From Rhynchopus euleeides (lineage: Eukaryota; Euglenozoa; Diplonemea; Diplonemida; Diplonemidae), in NCBI GenBank assembly GCA_963210315.1, contig OY723296.1, positions 124,001 to 188,000 of the forward strand: a stretch of 64,000 bases of DNA. Reading direction: 5' to 3'. The notes below the pieces were generated by a model that was not told the DNA's origin, searched no databases, and saw nothing but the letters and a program-made list of their open reading frames with translations. Position 1 is the first letter of the stretch. The number at the start of each line of letters is the position of its first letter. Below, in pieces: positions 30,021 through 40,958 of the stretch. Both the position numbers and the translations under genes were made by a program.

Positions 30021-31175
30021 TGTGTGGTTATAAAGTTTTAAGGCGGTGTCGCCCTGCACGGGCAGTAGCACCTCCCCTTCAGTATCGCACTCCCGAAGGA
30101 TTCCCCAACACGACGTGACACCGGTTTCGACGCGTACTCTTCGTACCCCTCCCCCCGGCCGCGTCTCTTCAGCGAAGAACCGGGGATAATCGGACCAGGG
30201 CTAGCTAAACCCTGGTGGTGTCACGGGTGGGGTTGGAGAGGGAGAAAAGGAAGAAATGAAGTTGCGAAAAAGTCAAACACTGACACGTGAAATCAATAAA
30301 AAAGCGGTATATATCGCCCCCTTGCTGCGACAAAGACACTAAATAGTCAGGCCGCTCCAAGAGTCTTGAGGGCTTGAAGGGAGAAACAGGTTGCTGATGA
30401 GTCTCAGGAGCAGGCACCTTTTGTCCGCCCACATGACCTTCGCCCGAAGGCGAACCTCGTCCAGCTTGGCTCGATCGCCACAGAGAAGGGGATCATTCTC
30501 CGCTGTGGTGAACATCTTAAAAACCGAGGGTGCAGAGGTGGGGCAGCCCACTGGTGCGACAGCAGACCGCCCCCGGATAGCTATAACTAGTGCATAGGAA
30601 GCATACGACGGCACACGCAACAGATGCCGAAGGCACAACGGCGGGTCACTTTTAACCACCAGAGGAGTGGCACTCCCGAGGGGTGGGGAAGGGGGGGTAG
30701 TCACAACACTTTCGAAGGAAGTAAAGGGGCAAATGGGATGTTTTGTGCAAGGTAGAAAGGAAGTCACAACATGAGGCAGGGGGGATTGCTCATCAGGCCT
30801 GGGGGAATAGAGGGTTTGTGTGTGGTTATAAAGTTTTAAGGCGGTGTCGCCCTGCACGGGCAGTAGCACCTCCCCTTCAGTATCGCACTCCCGAAGGATT
30901 CCCCAACACGACGTGACACCGGTTTCGACGCGTACTCTTCGTACCCCTCCCCCCGGCCGCGTCTCTTCAGCGAAGAACCGGGGATAATCGGACCAGGGCT
31001 AGCTAAACCCTGGTGGTGTCACGGGTGGGGTTGGAGAGGGAGAAAAGGAAGAAATGAAGTTGCGAAAAAGTCAAACACTGACACGTGAAATCAATAAAAA
31101 GGGTGGTATATATCGCCCCCTTGCTGCGACGAAGACACTAAATAGTCAGGCCGCTTCAAGAGTCTTGAGGGCTTG
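30021..31175 (-). mobile_element. dimeric non-autonomous retroposon inserted in A1 of copy 1
   Basis: Two direct 356-bp units (30021-30376 and 30819-31175) flank 442 bp of unique sequence. Read on the minus strand, each unit begins CAAGCCCTCAAGACTCTTG and ends CTTAAAACTTTATAACCACA. TTTGTAAG lies on both sides (30013-30020, 31176-31183), and the duplication merges with a CA-rich target, fitting a (CA)n-tailed retroposon. The ends are not TG...CA, so an LTR pair is less likely. A second copy adjoins the LINE at 48715-49882. Confidence 0.7.
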
Positions 31176-31256
31176 TTTGTAAGTGTGTGTGGAAGCGTCA
31201 ACGCATATTTATTTTTAGTGAGAAGAGTCAGAAGCAGCGAAAAGGGACGAGCGGAG

Positions 31257-32230
31257 CCGCCAAAGCGCGTGAACAAAAGCAGCGGGGACGCGTGTGTTTT
31301 ACAGGAGCAGCGGGGTGAAGGACCAGCGGTGGTGAAGGACAGCAGAGCGGGTGTGTTTTGAAGGGCCGCCAAAGCGCGTGAACAAAAGCAGCGGGGACGC
31401 GTGTGTTTTACAGGAGCAGCGGGGTGAAGGACCAGCGGTGGTGAAGGACAGCAGAGCGGGTGTGTTTTGAAGGGTCGCCAAAGCGCGTGAACAAAAGCAG
31501 CGGGGACGCGTGTGTTTTACAGGAGCAGCGGGGTGAAGGAACAGCGGTGGTGAAGGATAGCAGAGCGGGTGTGTATTGAAGGGTCGCCAAAGCGCGTGAA
31601 CAAAAGCAGCGGGGACGCGTGTGTTTTACAGGAGCAGCGGGGTGAAGGACCAGCGGTGGTGAAGGACAGCAGAGCGGGTGTGTTTTGAAGGGCCGCCAAA
31701 GCGCGTGAACAAAAGCAGCGGGGACGCGTGTGTTTTACAGGAGCAGCGGGGTGAAGGACCAGCGGTGGTGAAGGACAGCAGAGCGGGTGTGTTTTGAAGG
31801 GTCGCCAAAGCGCGTGAACAAAAGCAGCGGGGACGCGTGTGTTTTACAGGAGCAGCGGGGTGAAGGAACAGCGGTGGTGAAGGATAGCAGAGCGGGTGTG
31901 TATTGAAGGGTCGCCAAAGCGCGTGAACAAAAGCAGCGGGGACGCGTGTGTTTTACAGGAGCAGCGGGGTGAAGGAACAGCGGTGGTGAAGGACAGCAGA
32001 GCGGGTGTGTTTTTGAAGGGCCGCCAAAGCGCGTGAACAAAAGCAGCGGGGACGCGTGTGTTTTACAGGACCGCCAAAGCGCGTGAACAAAATCATCGGG
32101 GACGCGTGTGTTTTACAGGAGCAGCGGGGTGAAGGACCAGCGGTGGTGACGGACAGCAGAGCGTGTGTGTTTTACAGGGGCGCCAAAGCGCGTGAACAAA
32201 AGCAGCGGGGTGAAGGATCAGCGGGTGTGA
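31257..32230 (+). repeat. 109-bp tandem array in 5' region of retrotransposon copy 1
   Basis: About ten units, seven of them full 109-bp repeats, each beginning CCGCCAAAGCGCGTGAAC and including GCAGCGGGGACGCGTGTG. The inverted copy has only about four units (46838-47185), which accounts for most of the 0.6-kb length difference between the two elements. The array lies directly before the gag-like start and may act as a promoter; that role is inference. Confidence 0.85.
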
Positions 32231-32272
32231 AGGACAGCTAGAGGCGTACGACAAGCAGAGTAGTGAGGAAAG

Positions 32273-33259
32273 ATGAACGTCGACTGGGCTTTGGTCGAGG
32301 TGCCGGCCCTCTCTATGGAGCCCGCGGCGGAGCCGATGCAGCACTGCGTGTTCCCCACATGCGCCACCGTCCATGAGGGCGGAACGGCGCACGCATGCAA
32401 CGCCTGCGGACAAGCCACGACGAGGACATGTGTGCGGGCGCATCTGCACCCGAAGGCGGTGGCGGACGCCTTCGTCGCCCACATGGGCAGCGCCGGATGG
32501 GTATGCCCAATGTACGCGTGGACGAAGATGCAGGCAGGCGGCGCGGCAGCAGCGGAGGAGGCCGCTGAAGAGGAGGACGGGCTGGGGGCGCTGCCCCAAC
32601 TGGGAGCCGGTGAAGGGCTCAACATGGAGGCGCGCATGACTCGGCTGGAGGCGAAGGTGGAGGAGCAGGCCGAGACCATCGCCGATCTGCAGAGGCAGCT
32701 GCAGGAGGCTGACGAGGGGTTGCCGGACGACTTCTCGCCATACGCGGTCGCGACGTGGCGCCCTGGCATATGGAAGGGCGCGGTGCGGCGGCAGATCCGG
32801 GCAGAGGTGTCCCGCGTGTTCCGGGAGGCGAGCCTGCCAGCGTCGGGCACAGATGCGGGGGAATGGATGCACAGCCTCCGCAAATGCTTCGAGCACTTCG
32901 ACGACGTACTAAAGCTCATGAAGATGAACACGGAGGAGGAACCCAGCCTGCTGCCCCTGCACCGCATCGTGTGCGAAATGTCGGCTCTGGCCTGCCTCAC
33001 GGGGTATGTGGCACGTGCCTACTACGAGCACAAGGCGAAGAACATCCCACCCCTCACGTTCTCGGCGTCTCTGCACCAGCGGCTGGTGGGAGAGGCGAAT
33101 GATGCGCAGGCGAAGGCGAACCCGCGCCGTTTGGTACCACCGCGTGTGCAACAGGGGGCTGACCCGCGCTACACGCCGTACCCCACCGGGAAGACGGGAA
33201 AGGGGGCGGAGCAGAGGGCAGTGGGAAAGGGGTCGAAAGGGCCCCGCGGGGGACAGTGA
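32273..33259 (+). CDS. gag-like zinc-binding coiled-coil protein of retrotransposon copy 1
   Basis: A 328-codon frame from ATG at 32273. Residues about 23-80 hold spaced Cys and His residues (CVFPTC, HACNACGQ, CVRAHLHP, then WVCP) resembling a PHD/RING-type zinc domain. A coiled coil follows (MTRLEAKVEEQAETIADLQR), then a helical region and a basic, Gly/Lys-rich tail. Its place before the recombinase matches the gag-like first frame of VIPER/Ngaro elements. No capsid fold can be recognised by eye. Confidence 0.7.
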   Translation: MNVDWALVEVPALSMEPAAEPMQHCVFPTCATVHEGGTAHACNACGQATTRTCVRAHLHPKAVADAFVAHMGSAGWVCPMYAWTKMQAGGAAAAEEAAEEEDGLGALPQLGAGEGLNMEARMTRLEAKVEEQAETIADLQRQLQEADEGLPDDFSPYAVATWRPGIWKGAVRRQIRAEVSRVFREASLPASGTDAGEWMHSLRKCFEHFDDVLKLMKMNTEEEPSLLPLHRIVCEMSALACLTGYVARAYYEHKAKNIPPLTFSASLHQRLVGEANDAQAKANPRRLVPPRVQQGADPRYTPYPTGKTGKGAEQRAVGKGSKGPRGGQ

Positions 33260-33391
33260 CTCCAGCAGACCACCCACCCAGGAACCAGCCCAACGCCGCC
33301 CACACCATCCCCATACGAGTTCATCCTGAAAGAAAAGAAGCAAACCAACAAGGGCCGCCCCCGCATCAAGCAACAACCACTGTCGAGCGAG

Positions 33392-34267
33392 ATGAGGCTG
33401 ATCATCATGGAGGCCACGCAGGAGGCTTTGGGGAACGCACTGTCGAGTTCATACTGGACGGCTCTGCGCAGGAGCTACGAGAGGTACCGCGAGTTCAGAG
33501 AGGAGTGGTGCAGGGGGGAGGGCCGCACACTACGACACGAGGAGGGGATCACCCTGTGGATCACGCATCTGCGGCTCAACGGACTGTCCGCCCCATCGGC
33601 ACTGCAGTACTTGGGCAACATCATCGCGAGCCTGCGCCGCTTCGAGTCGTGGGAACAGGAAGGACACGTGCTACGGGACTTCAAGCGAAGCTTGTGCCGC
33701 AGCGGAGCATTGAAGCCAGCACAACAGGCGCACCCCGCGACTCAAGAACAGGCAGCACAGGCAGTGGCTCAGGAACCGCGGCCGCTGGTGCGTCTGGCCG
33801 TAGCGATGATGTGGCACGGGGCGGCGAGAGCGTCGGATGTGCAACGACTGTCAACGCGGGACCAGACGGAAGCGAAGTCAGACCAGATCACCATCGTGTG
33901 GACCACCACGAAGTCGGACCCCTTCCAGCTGGGGAAGACAACGGGTATGTCACTGCCACCGGAGATGCTGAAGATCCTGCGGAGCCGTATGAAAGAGCTA
34001 AAGACAGAAGGGAACCTGTTTCCCCCGAGCGTGACATACCGATGCATCGCGGCGGCGGTGAAAAGGGTGGATGCCCGATTGACGCCGCACTCCCTCCGGA
34101 GGGGGGCCCTCCACCATCTGGCACGCAACGGGGTGCCAGTCGAGAAGCTGATGATGCTGTCGCGACATGCGACCCCCGACGCGGTGTTTCGATACATACC
34201 AGCAGCAACGACACAGCGTGTGGCAGACACAGCGGCACTGTCCAAAGAACTGGCCAAGAGCGCGTGA
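33392..34267 (+). CDS. tyrosine recombinase (integrase) of retrotransposon copy 1
   Basis: A 291-codon frame from ATG at 33392. The catalytic-domain signature is present in order: the first Arg in MMWHGAARASDVQRL, the HSLRR box, then SRHATPDAVFRYI supplying the His and the nucleophilic Tyr. An N-terminal helical core-binding region precedes it. In YR retrotransposons this enzyme integrates circular DNA without the duplication made by DDE integrases. It overlaps the next frame. Confidence 0.85.
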   Translation: MRLIIMEATQEALGNALSSSYWTALRRSYERYREFREEWCRGEGRTLRHEEGITLWITHLRLNGLSAPSALQYLGNIIASLRRFESWEQEGHVLRDFKRSLCRSGALKPAQQAHPATQEQAAQAVAQEPRPLVRLAVAMMWHGAARASDVQRLSTRDQTEAKSDQITIVWTTTKSDPFQLGKTTGMSLPPEMLKILRSRMKELKTEGNLFPPSVTYRCIAAAVKRVDARLTPHSLRRGALHHLARNGVPVEKLMMLSRHATPDAVFRYIPAATTQRVADTAALSKELAKSA

Positions 34268-36195
34268 GACACAGGGGACCAGAGTTTAGCACACATTTCC
34301 CGTACAAAAGGAGGAGAGACATCACACGTGAACTACGACGGTATGACTACCCGACAGGGGGCGGCGCAGCAGGGGTCGGTGGAGGAAAGGACGGCACCGG
34401 CGCGGGGCCCGGGCCGACTCACAACGATGACGCGGCACGCGCAGGGGACCCAGCCGCACAGCCGAGAGAGCGCCCAAAGGCATACCACAGGCCTCAGCTC
34501 TCCATCCAAGTATACCAACCTCCTGAAGGAACCGACAGCTCCGACAACACGACGGACACCGACTCGGAACACGGACCGGGCATAGACGCCGATCTATACG
34601 GGGAGAGTGTCGGCGTGCACCACAAAGGACATATCGTGCGACCTGCCCATGAAAGGCAAGACCCATCTGAAGACGACCGCCTTGCTCCGATCTGCGACAC
34701 GCGCCTCAACCTGGCGCGACTCCGCGAGCTGGACTCCAACGAGGAACTGCGAGACGTGTTGGACCTCATCACAGACCCCGAAGCCTTCAGGAATGCGTTG
34801 CTCCCCGGAGCACGCGACCACTTCAGAAACAAGTGGAGGATGATATCACGCCATACATTGAAACATGTCGACGACCTCATCGCCTACGGCGTTATCGCTA
34901 TAGCCTGTACTCATGCGATACTCACCTTACCAGCCTTTACCGTGCCGAAGAAGTCAGGGGGGACACGCTTCATCGTCGACGCACGTACTCTGAACTCGTA
35001 CATGGCGCGACCGCCAGACATGAGATTGGACGACATCCTGGAGGTGACGCGCCGCATCGCTGAGTCAACTTGGGTTGTGCTCGCTGACGCGAGGAGCTGG
35101 TTCTACCAGTTTCCGGTGGAGGAGGAGATCCAGCGCTACTTCGGAATCCGCTTCGGGGACAAGCGGGACGAATTTGTGCCAGCGTTTCTGTCGGTGATGT
35201 GCATGGGGTGGTCACACTCACCAGCAATTGCCAACCGGAGTGCGAGGGTGCTCCTCCCTCCAAGAGACGGCATCGTCTGGATAGACAATTTCGTGGTCAC
35301 AGCCGAGACACTGGACGAGGTGCAGGCGAAGTACAGGGTCTTCCGCGAAAGGTGCGACTACGTCAACGCGACCCTGAACCTCGACGATGCCGACCACGGG
35401 ATGCCGACGCAACGTTTCTGCACGTTCGGGATCCAGTTTGACCTGGTGGAGCATAGATTCCGCATGGACCCTGCATGGGTGGCGAAGGTGGCACAGCGGG
35501 AGGAGCTGGCGGAGACGTTGGAGGGAACAACAACGCCGCGGAGGGCCTTCCGCATCTTCGGATCCATCGTCTGGCAGTCATACGTCATGCGCGCCCCACT
35601 GTGTTTCGCTCCCGCAATCCTCTCTTTCGTCCGGCGCCTAGGACGCCGGGCGCACGACAACAACGCGGCGTGGGATGTCAACACACGAGTGCCGAACTCA
35701 GTGATCCGGGAGACAGCAGCACGGATGGAGTTCATGCGCGATAACAATTGGCACCACCAGGCAGACCCAACATCGCGGGCAACGCTGTGGTCCGACGCGT
35801 CATCGACGGAGTGGGCGGCGATACTCGAACTGGGAGAGGAGACGGTCACACAAGGGGTGTTCACCGGGGCAGATCGGGATGCGCACATCTTCCTGAAGGA
35901 GGCCTTCGCCGTGTGGCAAGGGCTACGCATCATCAACTCACAGGACATCGCTGTGACGTGCAACATCGACAACCTCCCCCTAGTATTTTGCATGCGGCGA
36001 GGGCACTGCGCGAACCACAGAGGCAACCTGCTACTGCAGCGCATATTCCTCGTGGCACGGGCGAAGCGACTGCGGCTCAACCCCCAGTGGGTGCCAACCG
36101 ACGAGCAGCGGGCTGACACCTACACGCGCGGAACACGAGCCGAACGGGCAATCCGCCTCGAGCCAGCACATATACCAACACGCAGCACCACGTAA
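34268..36195 (+). CDS. reverse transcriptase-RNase H of retrotransposon copy 1
   Basis: Domain-bearing part of a frame that is open upstream across the recombinase gene in another frame; the true start is unknown. RT blocks seen: FIVDARTLNSYM, VVLADARSWFYQF (motif A Asp), MGWSHSPAIANRSA (motif B) and IVWIDNFVV (motif C, IDN where many families have YxDD). RNase H follows with SDASSTEWAAIL, FLKEAFAVWQGL and NIDNLPLVF. Translation probably uses a family-type coupling or spliced message; not resolved. Confidence 0.85.
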
Positions 36196-36638
36196 CCCAC
36201 ACTCGGCACCGTATGATTACATGACCAACCGGTGCACGAGCACGTCCCTCCGGAAGAGGGTCCTGGGTGTGGAAGCGTCAACGCATCAAACGAAGTATCA
36301 ACAGTAGAGAAAGAGCGGCAGAGTTGAAGTGACACTTTTTACGCACACGACTTTCGCGCGGAAAGTGTCATTCAGCTCTGCCAAACGTGCTCTACACACC
36401 ACCCCCTTCATCAGGCAAGTGGGTTTGTAAGTGTGTGTGGAAGCGTCAACGCATCAAACGAAGTATCAACAGTAGAGAAAGAGCGGCAGAGTTGAAGTGA
36501 CACTTTCTTGGGGTGCAGCAGCACAGGAGGTGAAGCACGCGTGCGAGCGGAACGCGAGCACCCCATTCTCCTTCTGTCCCGTATTCGTCGCTAGCCTAAG
36601 AATAACGTCAGCAGTCTCGCATTCCGTCTCCCGGCAAC

Positions 36639-37066
36639 ATGGTGGACACGCAGGTGCAGGAGGCTCTGGGCTACATCGCTGACCACTACATGGCACCTCT
36701 CCCGGGGATCACTGGCGCGTACCCTTGCCCGGAATTCAATGCCCCAGCACACCCACCGAAGTGGGCACAGGCGCACAAGACTACCCTTCTGCAAGAGTGC
36801 CCGGGTGTCTGTTCCGAGATTCGGAGGTTGGGCCTGCGTGATCTGCAGGAGGTTATTCAGCAGTTTACCTCGGCAAACCTCGCTCTCACGTACCCAGCAA
36901 CATGCAAGCTACTCCAGCTTGCATCTGTCCGCTGGGTACTGCTTCTGTTGAACGCTTGTTTTCCAAGCTCCGCCTTGTCTTGACCAGGCTTCGCCAACTG
37001 AGGAGCGAAAGCCTTGCAACTGTACTCTTTGTAGGAGTGGAATGTCGCGAATATTCACAGGGTATC
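36639..37066 (+). pseudogene. hAT transposase C-terminal fragment
   Basis: A plus-strand frame from ATG at 36639 (MVDTQVQEALGYIADHYMA) runs to about 36930. The reading then shifts by one frame to PLGTASVERLFSKLRLVLT and RSESLATVLFVGVE, which matches the hAT family C-terminal dimerisation motif. The catalytic core and N-terminal zinc finger are missing. The fragment starts beside the B2 repeat of retrotransposon copy 1, so the terminal repeat probably landed in an older hAT relic. Confidence 0.6.
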
Positions 37067-37661
37067 CCCGAAGCCACTCTTGCGGTACCTAGGGTACCCC
37101 GAGAGAATGGCACCCCCCTCGAGGGCCCAGGGCCGAGGGGGGGGGGTGACATTCTTCTGGGTGAACGGGGTGGTGGGGGGCAAATCAACTGTGTGTGTAC
37201 TGTGACCGAGTCTGACCGAGTTTCGGCCCCAACTTCAAAATCCAAGCTAAGCCCCTGAGGGGCGGGGTCGTTTAAAAATATGCATCCGTCCCGCTCAATC
37301 CTCTCTCTCTTTCTCTTTCTCTAGTAAACTAGTTTAAGCAGCTTTGCTGCGTCTTGGGAGGTCTCCGTGGTTACTTGAGGAAGGTATGATATAGTAGGGC
37401 TTGTGCTGTTTCGTTGTGTCACTGCTGAGTAATGCATTCTGCCACTTCTGCCGAGGAGCAAGGTTGGAAGGGGAGCACCGACCGACACCACAACACATCT
37501 CTCTGCCTCCCCCGCACGCAACAACAATGCCGGCCGCCGACTCTGCCCCCATCCCACCGAAGGTGTTTGTTTGGTCAGGTGAAGTGGTGGCTCATGCCAC
37601 CAGCCATGCTTGGCCATCTAGCTTTTGTGCGCCCACACACACCACTTCAGGTAACCAGGAG

Positions 37662-37733
<72 letters not shown>

Positions 37734-38136
37734 CAGTGCACTTTGACCAGCGAAGACCCCCCTCTCTCTCTCTCTCCCGAGAGTTGTTGCATTTGCACGC
37801 TTCCACCAAAAAGACTCCTGCTGAGGATGGTGTCGTGAGTGAGGGGCACGAACAAGCACGCGACACTTTCCGCCCACATCGAAGTGTGCTGAAACAAAAC
37901 AGTTAGGGAAGAGAAGAACCTGCGGGTATTCGTCGATCGCGAGAACAAAGGTTGCAGCTGGGATGGTGGGGCGGGGGGTGGAGAAAGGGGGTGGGTGCAG
38001 CCCCTTCTTTGCCTGCCTCGCATGCACCGCCAAAGGGCGGTGGTGTTGCCTTCTGCGTGTCTGGTGAGAACCAACGAGCGAGCCCCTTCGCCCCCCCCCC
38101 CCCCACCCCCCTACCCCCACTGCCGAGATCAAGGTC
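37067..38136. other. non-coding stretch
   Basis: No supported gene. It contains the CT microsatellite and a partial MITE end at 37731-37763. Confidence 0.4.
37664..37730 (+). repeat. (CT)n microsatellite
   Basis: About 33 uninterrupted CT units, followed by a partial end of the GGGGGTCTTCGCT MITE (CGTCAGTGCACTTTGACCAG then CGAAGACCCCC) and a second short CT run. Confidence 0.95.
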
Positions 38137-38652
38137 ATGTCCGAAGCCCCAAGCCCCGGTCCCCCAAGCCTTCCTCTCAGCAGTGCCCTCCCCCCATCCC
38201 AGCCCCCCGCCTTAGAAACAATCGCGACGGATATCGTGCTTCTCTGCTGCGCCCTCTTGATTGCATTTAGTATTGTGTGGTGTCGAACATGCGCGGATCG
38301 TCTTCGCATTTTAGGGAAAGATGTTTCCCGTGCACCGTGTGTCAAAAGAAAGGTGCACGCGCAGTCGTCCCGGAGGTTTCACGCGCGGGAGGCCATTGCC
38401 TCGCAAACCCTGCACGGGCCGCGGCACACTTGGCTTCAATATTCTGCGACACAAAACACCCTCGCCTCGCAGCGCCATGTTTTGATCAAAATGGGGGTGG
38501 GGGAGTCGGGGGGGGATACAGCGGGATTTGGTGCCCCTGACGATACCGATTTGCGTAGTTCATACTGTAACAATGAACGTCAATATTTTGAAACGGGCTG
38601 GGAAAAAAAGGAGCGCGTTCCAAAAATATTTTCGGATGCGGTACGTACTTAA
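38137..38652 (+). CDS. possible small membrane protein
   Basis: A 171-codon frame with a Pro/Ser-rich start, a hydrophobic segment (ATDIVLLCCALLIAFSIVWC, long enough to span a membrane) and a Cys/Arg-rich follow-up. Codon composition past about residue 100 looks random. No homologue is recognised; it may be a chance frame. Confidence 0.2.
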   Translation: MSEAPSPGPPSLPLSSALPPSQPPALETIATDIVLLCCALLIAFSIVWCRTCADRLRILGKDVSRAPCVKRKVHAQSSRRFHAREAIASQTLHGPRHTWLQYSATQNTLASQRHVLIKMGVGESGGDTAGFGAPDDTDLRSSYCNNERQYFETGWEKKERVPKIFSDAVRT

Positions 38653-39142
38653 TTACGTTGTTCTGATATGGTTTTCAAGGGGCATCACAGGTGTTGCGCT
38701 TGCTGTGAACCTGGCCTCACCCACGGGACACAGGGTTTGACGAATTTCCCAGACACCCTCAGAGGTTTCACCCTGGCACGGACAACGCCACCAAAGGGAC
38801 ACCCCGAAGCCACAGCAGGTGTGAACGGAATGATACCTTTCCGTGCCCCAGCCCCCCCCCCCCCCTCGCCTCGTGAAGTGACAGAAAAAACGTTGGCAGC
38901 AAGCCAATGAGCTGCCGGAAAGTTCGTTTTGACAGAAGGCCGATCTCCCACTCGTTGTGGACACACCACCCCCCGGTCTGGGGACAGAGAGTTGCTGCAG
39001 TTTGGCGCCGTGAAGTATAAACAATCAAAAATAAAGGGAGGTGTCTTCGCGCGATCGGCAAGATTCAGAAAATCTTCGGCGTTCTGTTTCTAATAAAAAG
39101 TACGGAGGCGGTTGGGGTGGGGTGGGACGGAAGGCACTTAGC

Positions 39143-39222
39143 GTGTAGAAGCGTCAACGCAACAAACAAAGGAAATTCATCAGAGCGGTTGTAGCTGTGA
39201 AGTGATAGGGCGCTTTTCTTCT
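39143..39222 (+). repeat. diverged B-type repeat relic
   Basis: GTGTAGAAGCGTCAACGCAA, then AACAAA and GAGCGG...TGTGAAGTGA at the spacing found in the B repeat of the recombinase retrotransposon. An old, decayed end or empty site. Confidence 0.5.
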
Positions 39223-39677
39223 TTTTTTCTTTTGCGCAAAAAAACTAGCAGGAGCTGTGCATCCCGCGGGATATACGCTGCGAACAGGCTTCCAAAACAA
39301 GGGCCTTTGGCCTGGACAATAGACATTGCCGGGCTCTCGACACACAAGCCTGAAGCAGAAAGGAACCCACCGACCGCACACAGCCACTTGACCACGGAAT
39401 GACGGAATGCAAGATGAAAGGTACCAACCTATTTCTGGCAGAGATACTGTTTTTCTGCAGGAAGCCCTGCGGACAGTATTACGAACTTCCAAGCGGTCCA
39501 AATGCCTATGAACAACTACGTGATTGTGAGAGAGGTGCCTGTGTGTGTGTGTGGTGAAAGAATACAGAGAAGCTCTCGCAGCATTTCGTTCTGACATGGG
39601 GGGCAGGCGGCGCGGCAAACTGGGTCTGCATCCTGCACCCCTCCCCTGCATGTATGTGTGTGTGCGCATTTCTTTTT

Positions 39678-39843
39678 ACGCACACGACTTTCGCGCGGAA
39701 AGTGTCATTCAGCTCTGCCAAACGTGCTCTACACACCACCCCCTTCATCAGGCAAGTGGGTTTGTAAGTGTGTGTGGAAGCGTCAACGCATCAAACGAAG
39801 TATCAACAGTAGAGAAAGAGCGGCAGAGTTGAAGTGACACTTT
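39678..39843 (+). repeat. solo AB terminal repeat (unoccupied site)
   Basis: A complete A-motif-B unit with no retrotransposon inside, nearly identical to A2-B2 at 36341-36506. From 39699 to 39843 it is itself a 145-bp inverted-repeat element with ends AAAGTGTCATTCAGC and, reversed, AAAGTGTCACTTCAAC. It may be a solo end left by recombination or an empty target for the circular retrotransposon. Confidence 0.8.
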
Positions 39844-40958
39844 TGATCAGAGCGGTCTGCCCTGATATCACATGTTTGGGGGTCTTCGCGCGTTTGTCTT
39901 TGAGGCGAATGTCCTCCTGTTTTTACAGGAGGAATATCGCCAAACGAACTTTGCTTTTAAAAAATAGATAAGGCTGCTGTTTACGAGCCGCCAAATCCGC
40001 AGCAAGCAACTCCGCAGCCTGACGACGAGGCTGTGTTTGTTTTGGGTGCTGGGGCACCCAACACTGCGCCCCTGCCACGAAGACCATCAGACAGCAGATA
40101 CTGCCGATAACAACCTCATAAGTGTCGCTTCCCGTCCCCCCCTCACTTGGGCATTGCTTATGTGGTGGTTGACGATTCCGCACCGTGGCTGGGAGGCATG
40201 AATGTCAACACCCCCTGCCGCCATGGCATCGACACTATGTCAGAATATGAAAGGACAGCACGACAAGGGGAGCCCTTTCGCAACGGAAACCCCCCCCCCC
40301 CCAGAAGAAGTGAGAAATAACCCGAACCCCCCTCACAACAAAAAGTGGCAAACAGACACAGTTTGTCACGTTGTAACGGGGCGAAGCCCCCCTGCCCCAC
40401 CCACCCCCCCCGTACCACCCCCGGCAGATATTGCCGCAGCCCCGCAAGGAGGGGTGGACACCCAGTAGGGCGTGAGAGGGGGATAAAGGCAGGGAGGGAT
40501 GCAGATGCGGTGTGTCATCTCTGACTGTATGAGGGTAAGTAGCACGAAAGAAGATCCCCGGACATTACCAGAACTGAACAGAACGGGGTGGGGGGAGGTT
40601 GGGTGGGGTGGGGTGGGGTGAGTGTTAGAGGAAAGTTCAAGCCCAAAGCTTGCTTGATTTTTTTTGACCATGTTCAAAAACCCGTTCAAAAAATCAGAAG
40701 AAGAAGAAGAAGAAGAAGTGAATTCCGAAGAGCGGAGGGGTGGCAGGGTCAGGACAGCCACGTTGCTTTCCCCCCCCCCTCATTTTTTTTGGCACGGCCA
40801 GGAAGGGCCAATTCTGGAGGGCGACTGGGCGATCCCCCCTCCCTCTCTGAGGGACTTCCCCCTTTCTTTGCCCTTTCGTTCTTATGCCAAGATACGGTTT
40901 GCATCACGGGCATGGCACCGCCCCACCACGCCACCCTCTGGGGGGGGGGGGGGGGGGG
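39844..40958. other. non-coding stretch
   Basis: No supported gene. A GAA-type run lies at 40696-40719 and a long G-run ends at 40958, next to the foldback element. Confidence 0.4.

Larger units (their letters stand above)
29930..36506 (+). mobile_element. tyrosine-recombinase retrotransposon (VIPER/Ngaro/PAT-like), copy 1
   Basis: Ends form split direct repeats. A1 (29930-30020 plus 31176-31205, split by a retroposon) precedes the genes, and B1 (36267-36340), A2 (36341-36453) and B2 (36435-36506) follow. A and B overlap in the 19-bp motif GTGTGGAAGCGTCAACGCA, which occurs at both junctions with the internal part (31187-31205 and 36267-36285). Internal order is a tandem 109-bp array, gag-like protein, tyrosine recombinase and RT/RNase H. 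The VIPER elements of kinetoplastids have this gene order, whereas DIRS has the recombinase last. The copy looks whole apart from the nested retroposon and is nearly identical to the inverted copy at 42691-47343, so both are young. Confidence 0.85.

Noticed and set aside
30021-31175. LTR pair of a miniature LTR retrotransposon
   Set aside because: The repeats do not have TG...CA ends, a third partial unit is present in the other copy, and the 3' end is a (CA)n tail shared with a LINE, so a retroposon or monomer array fits better.
31257-32230. CRISPR array
   Set aside because: Units are head-to-tail 109-bp repeats without unique spacers and belong to the 5' region of a retrotransposon.
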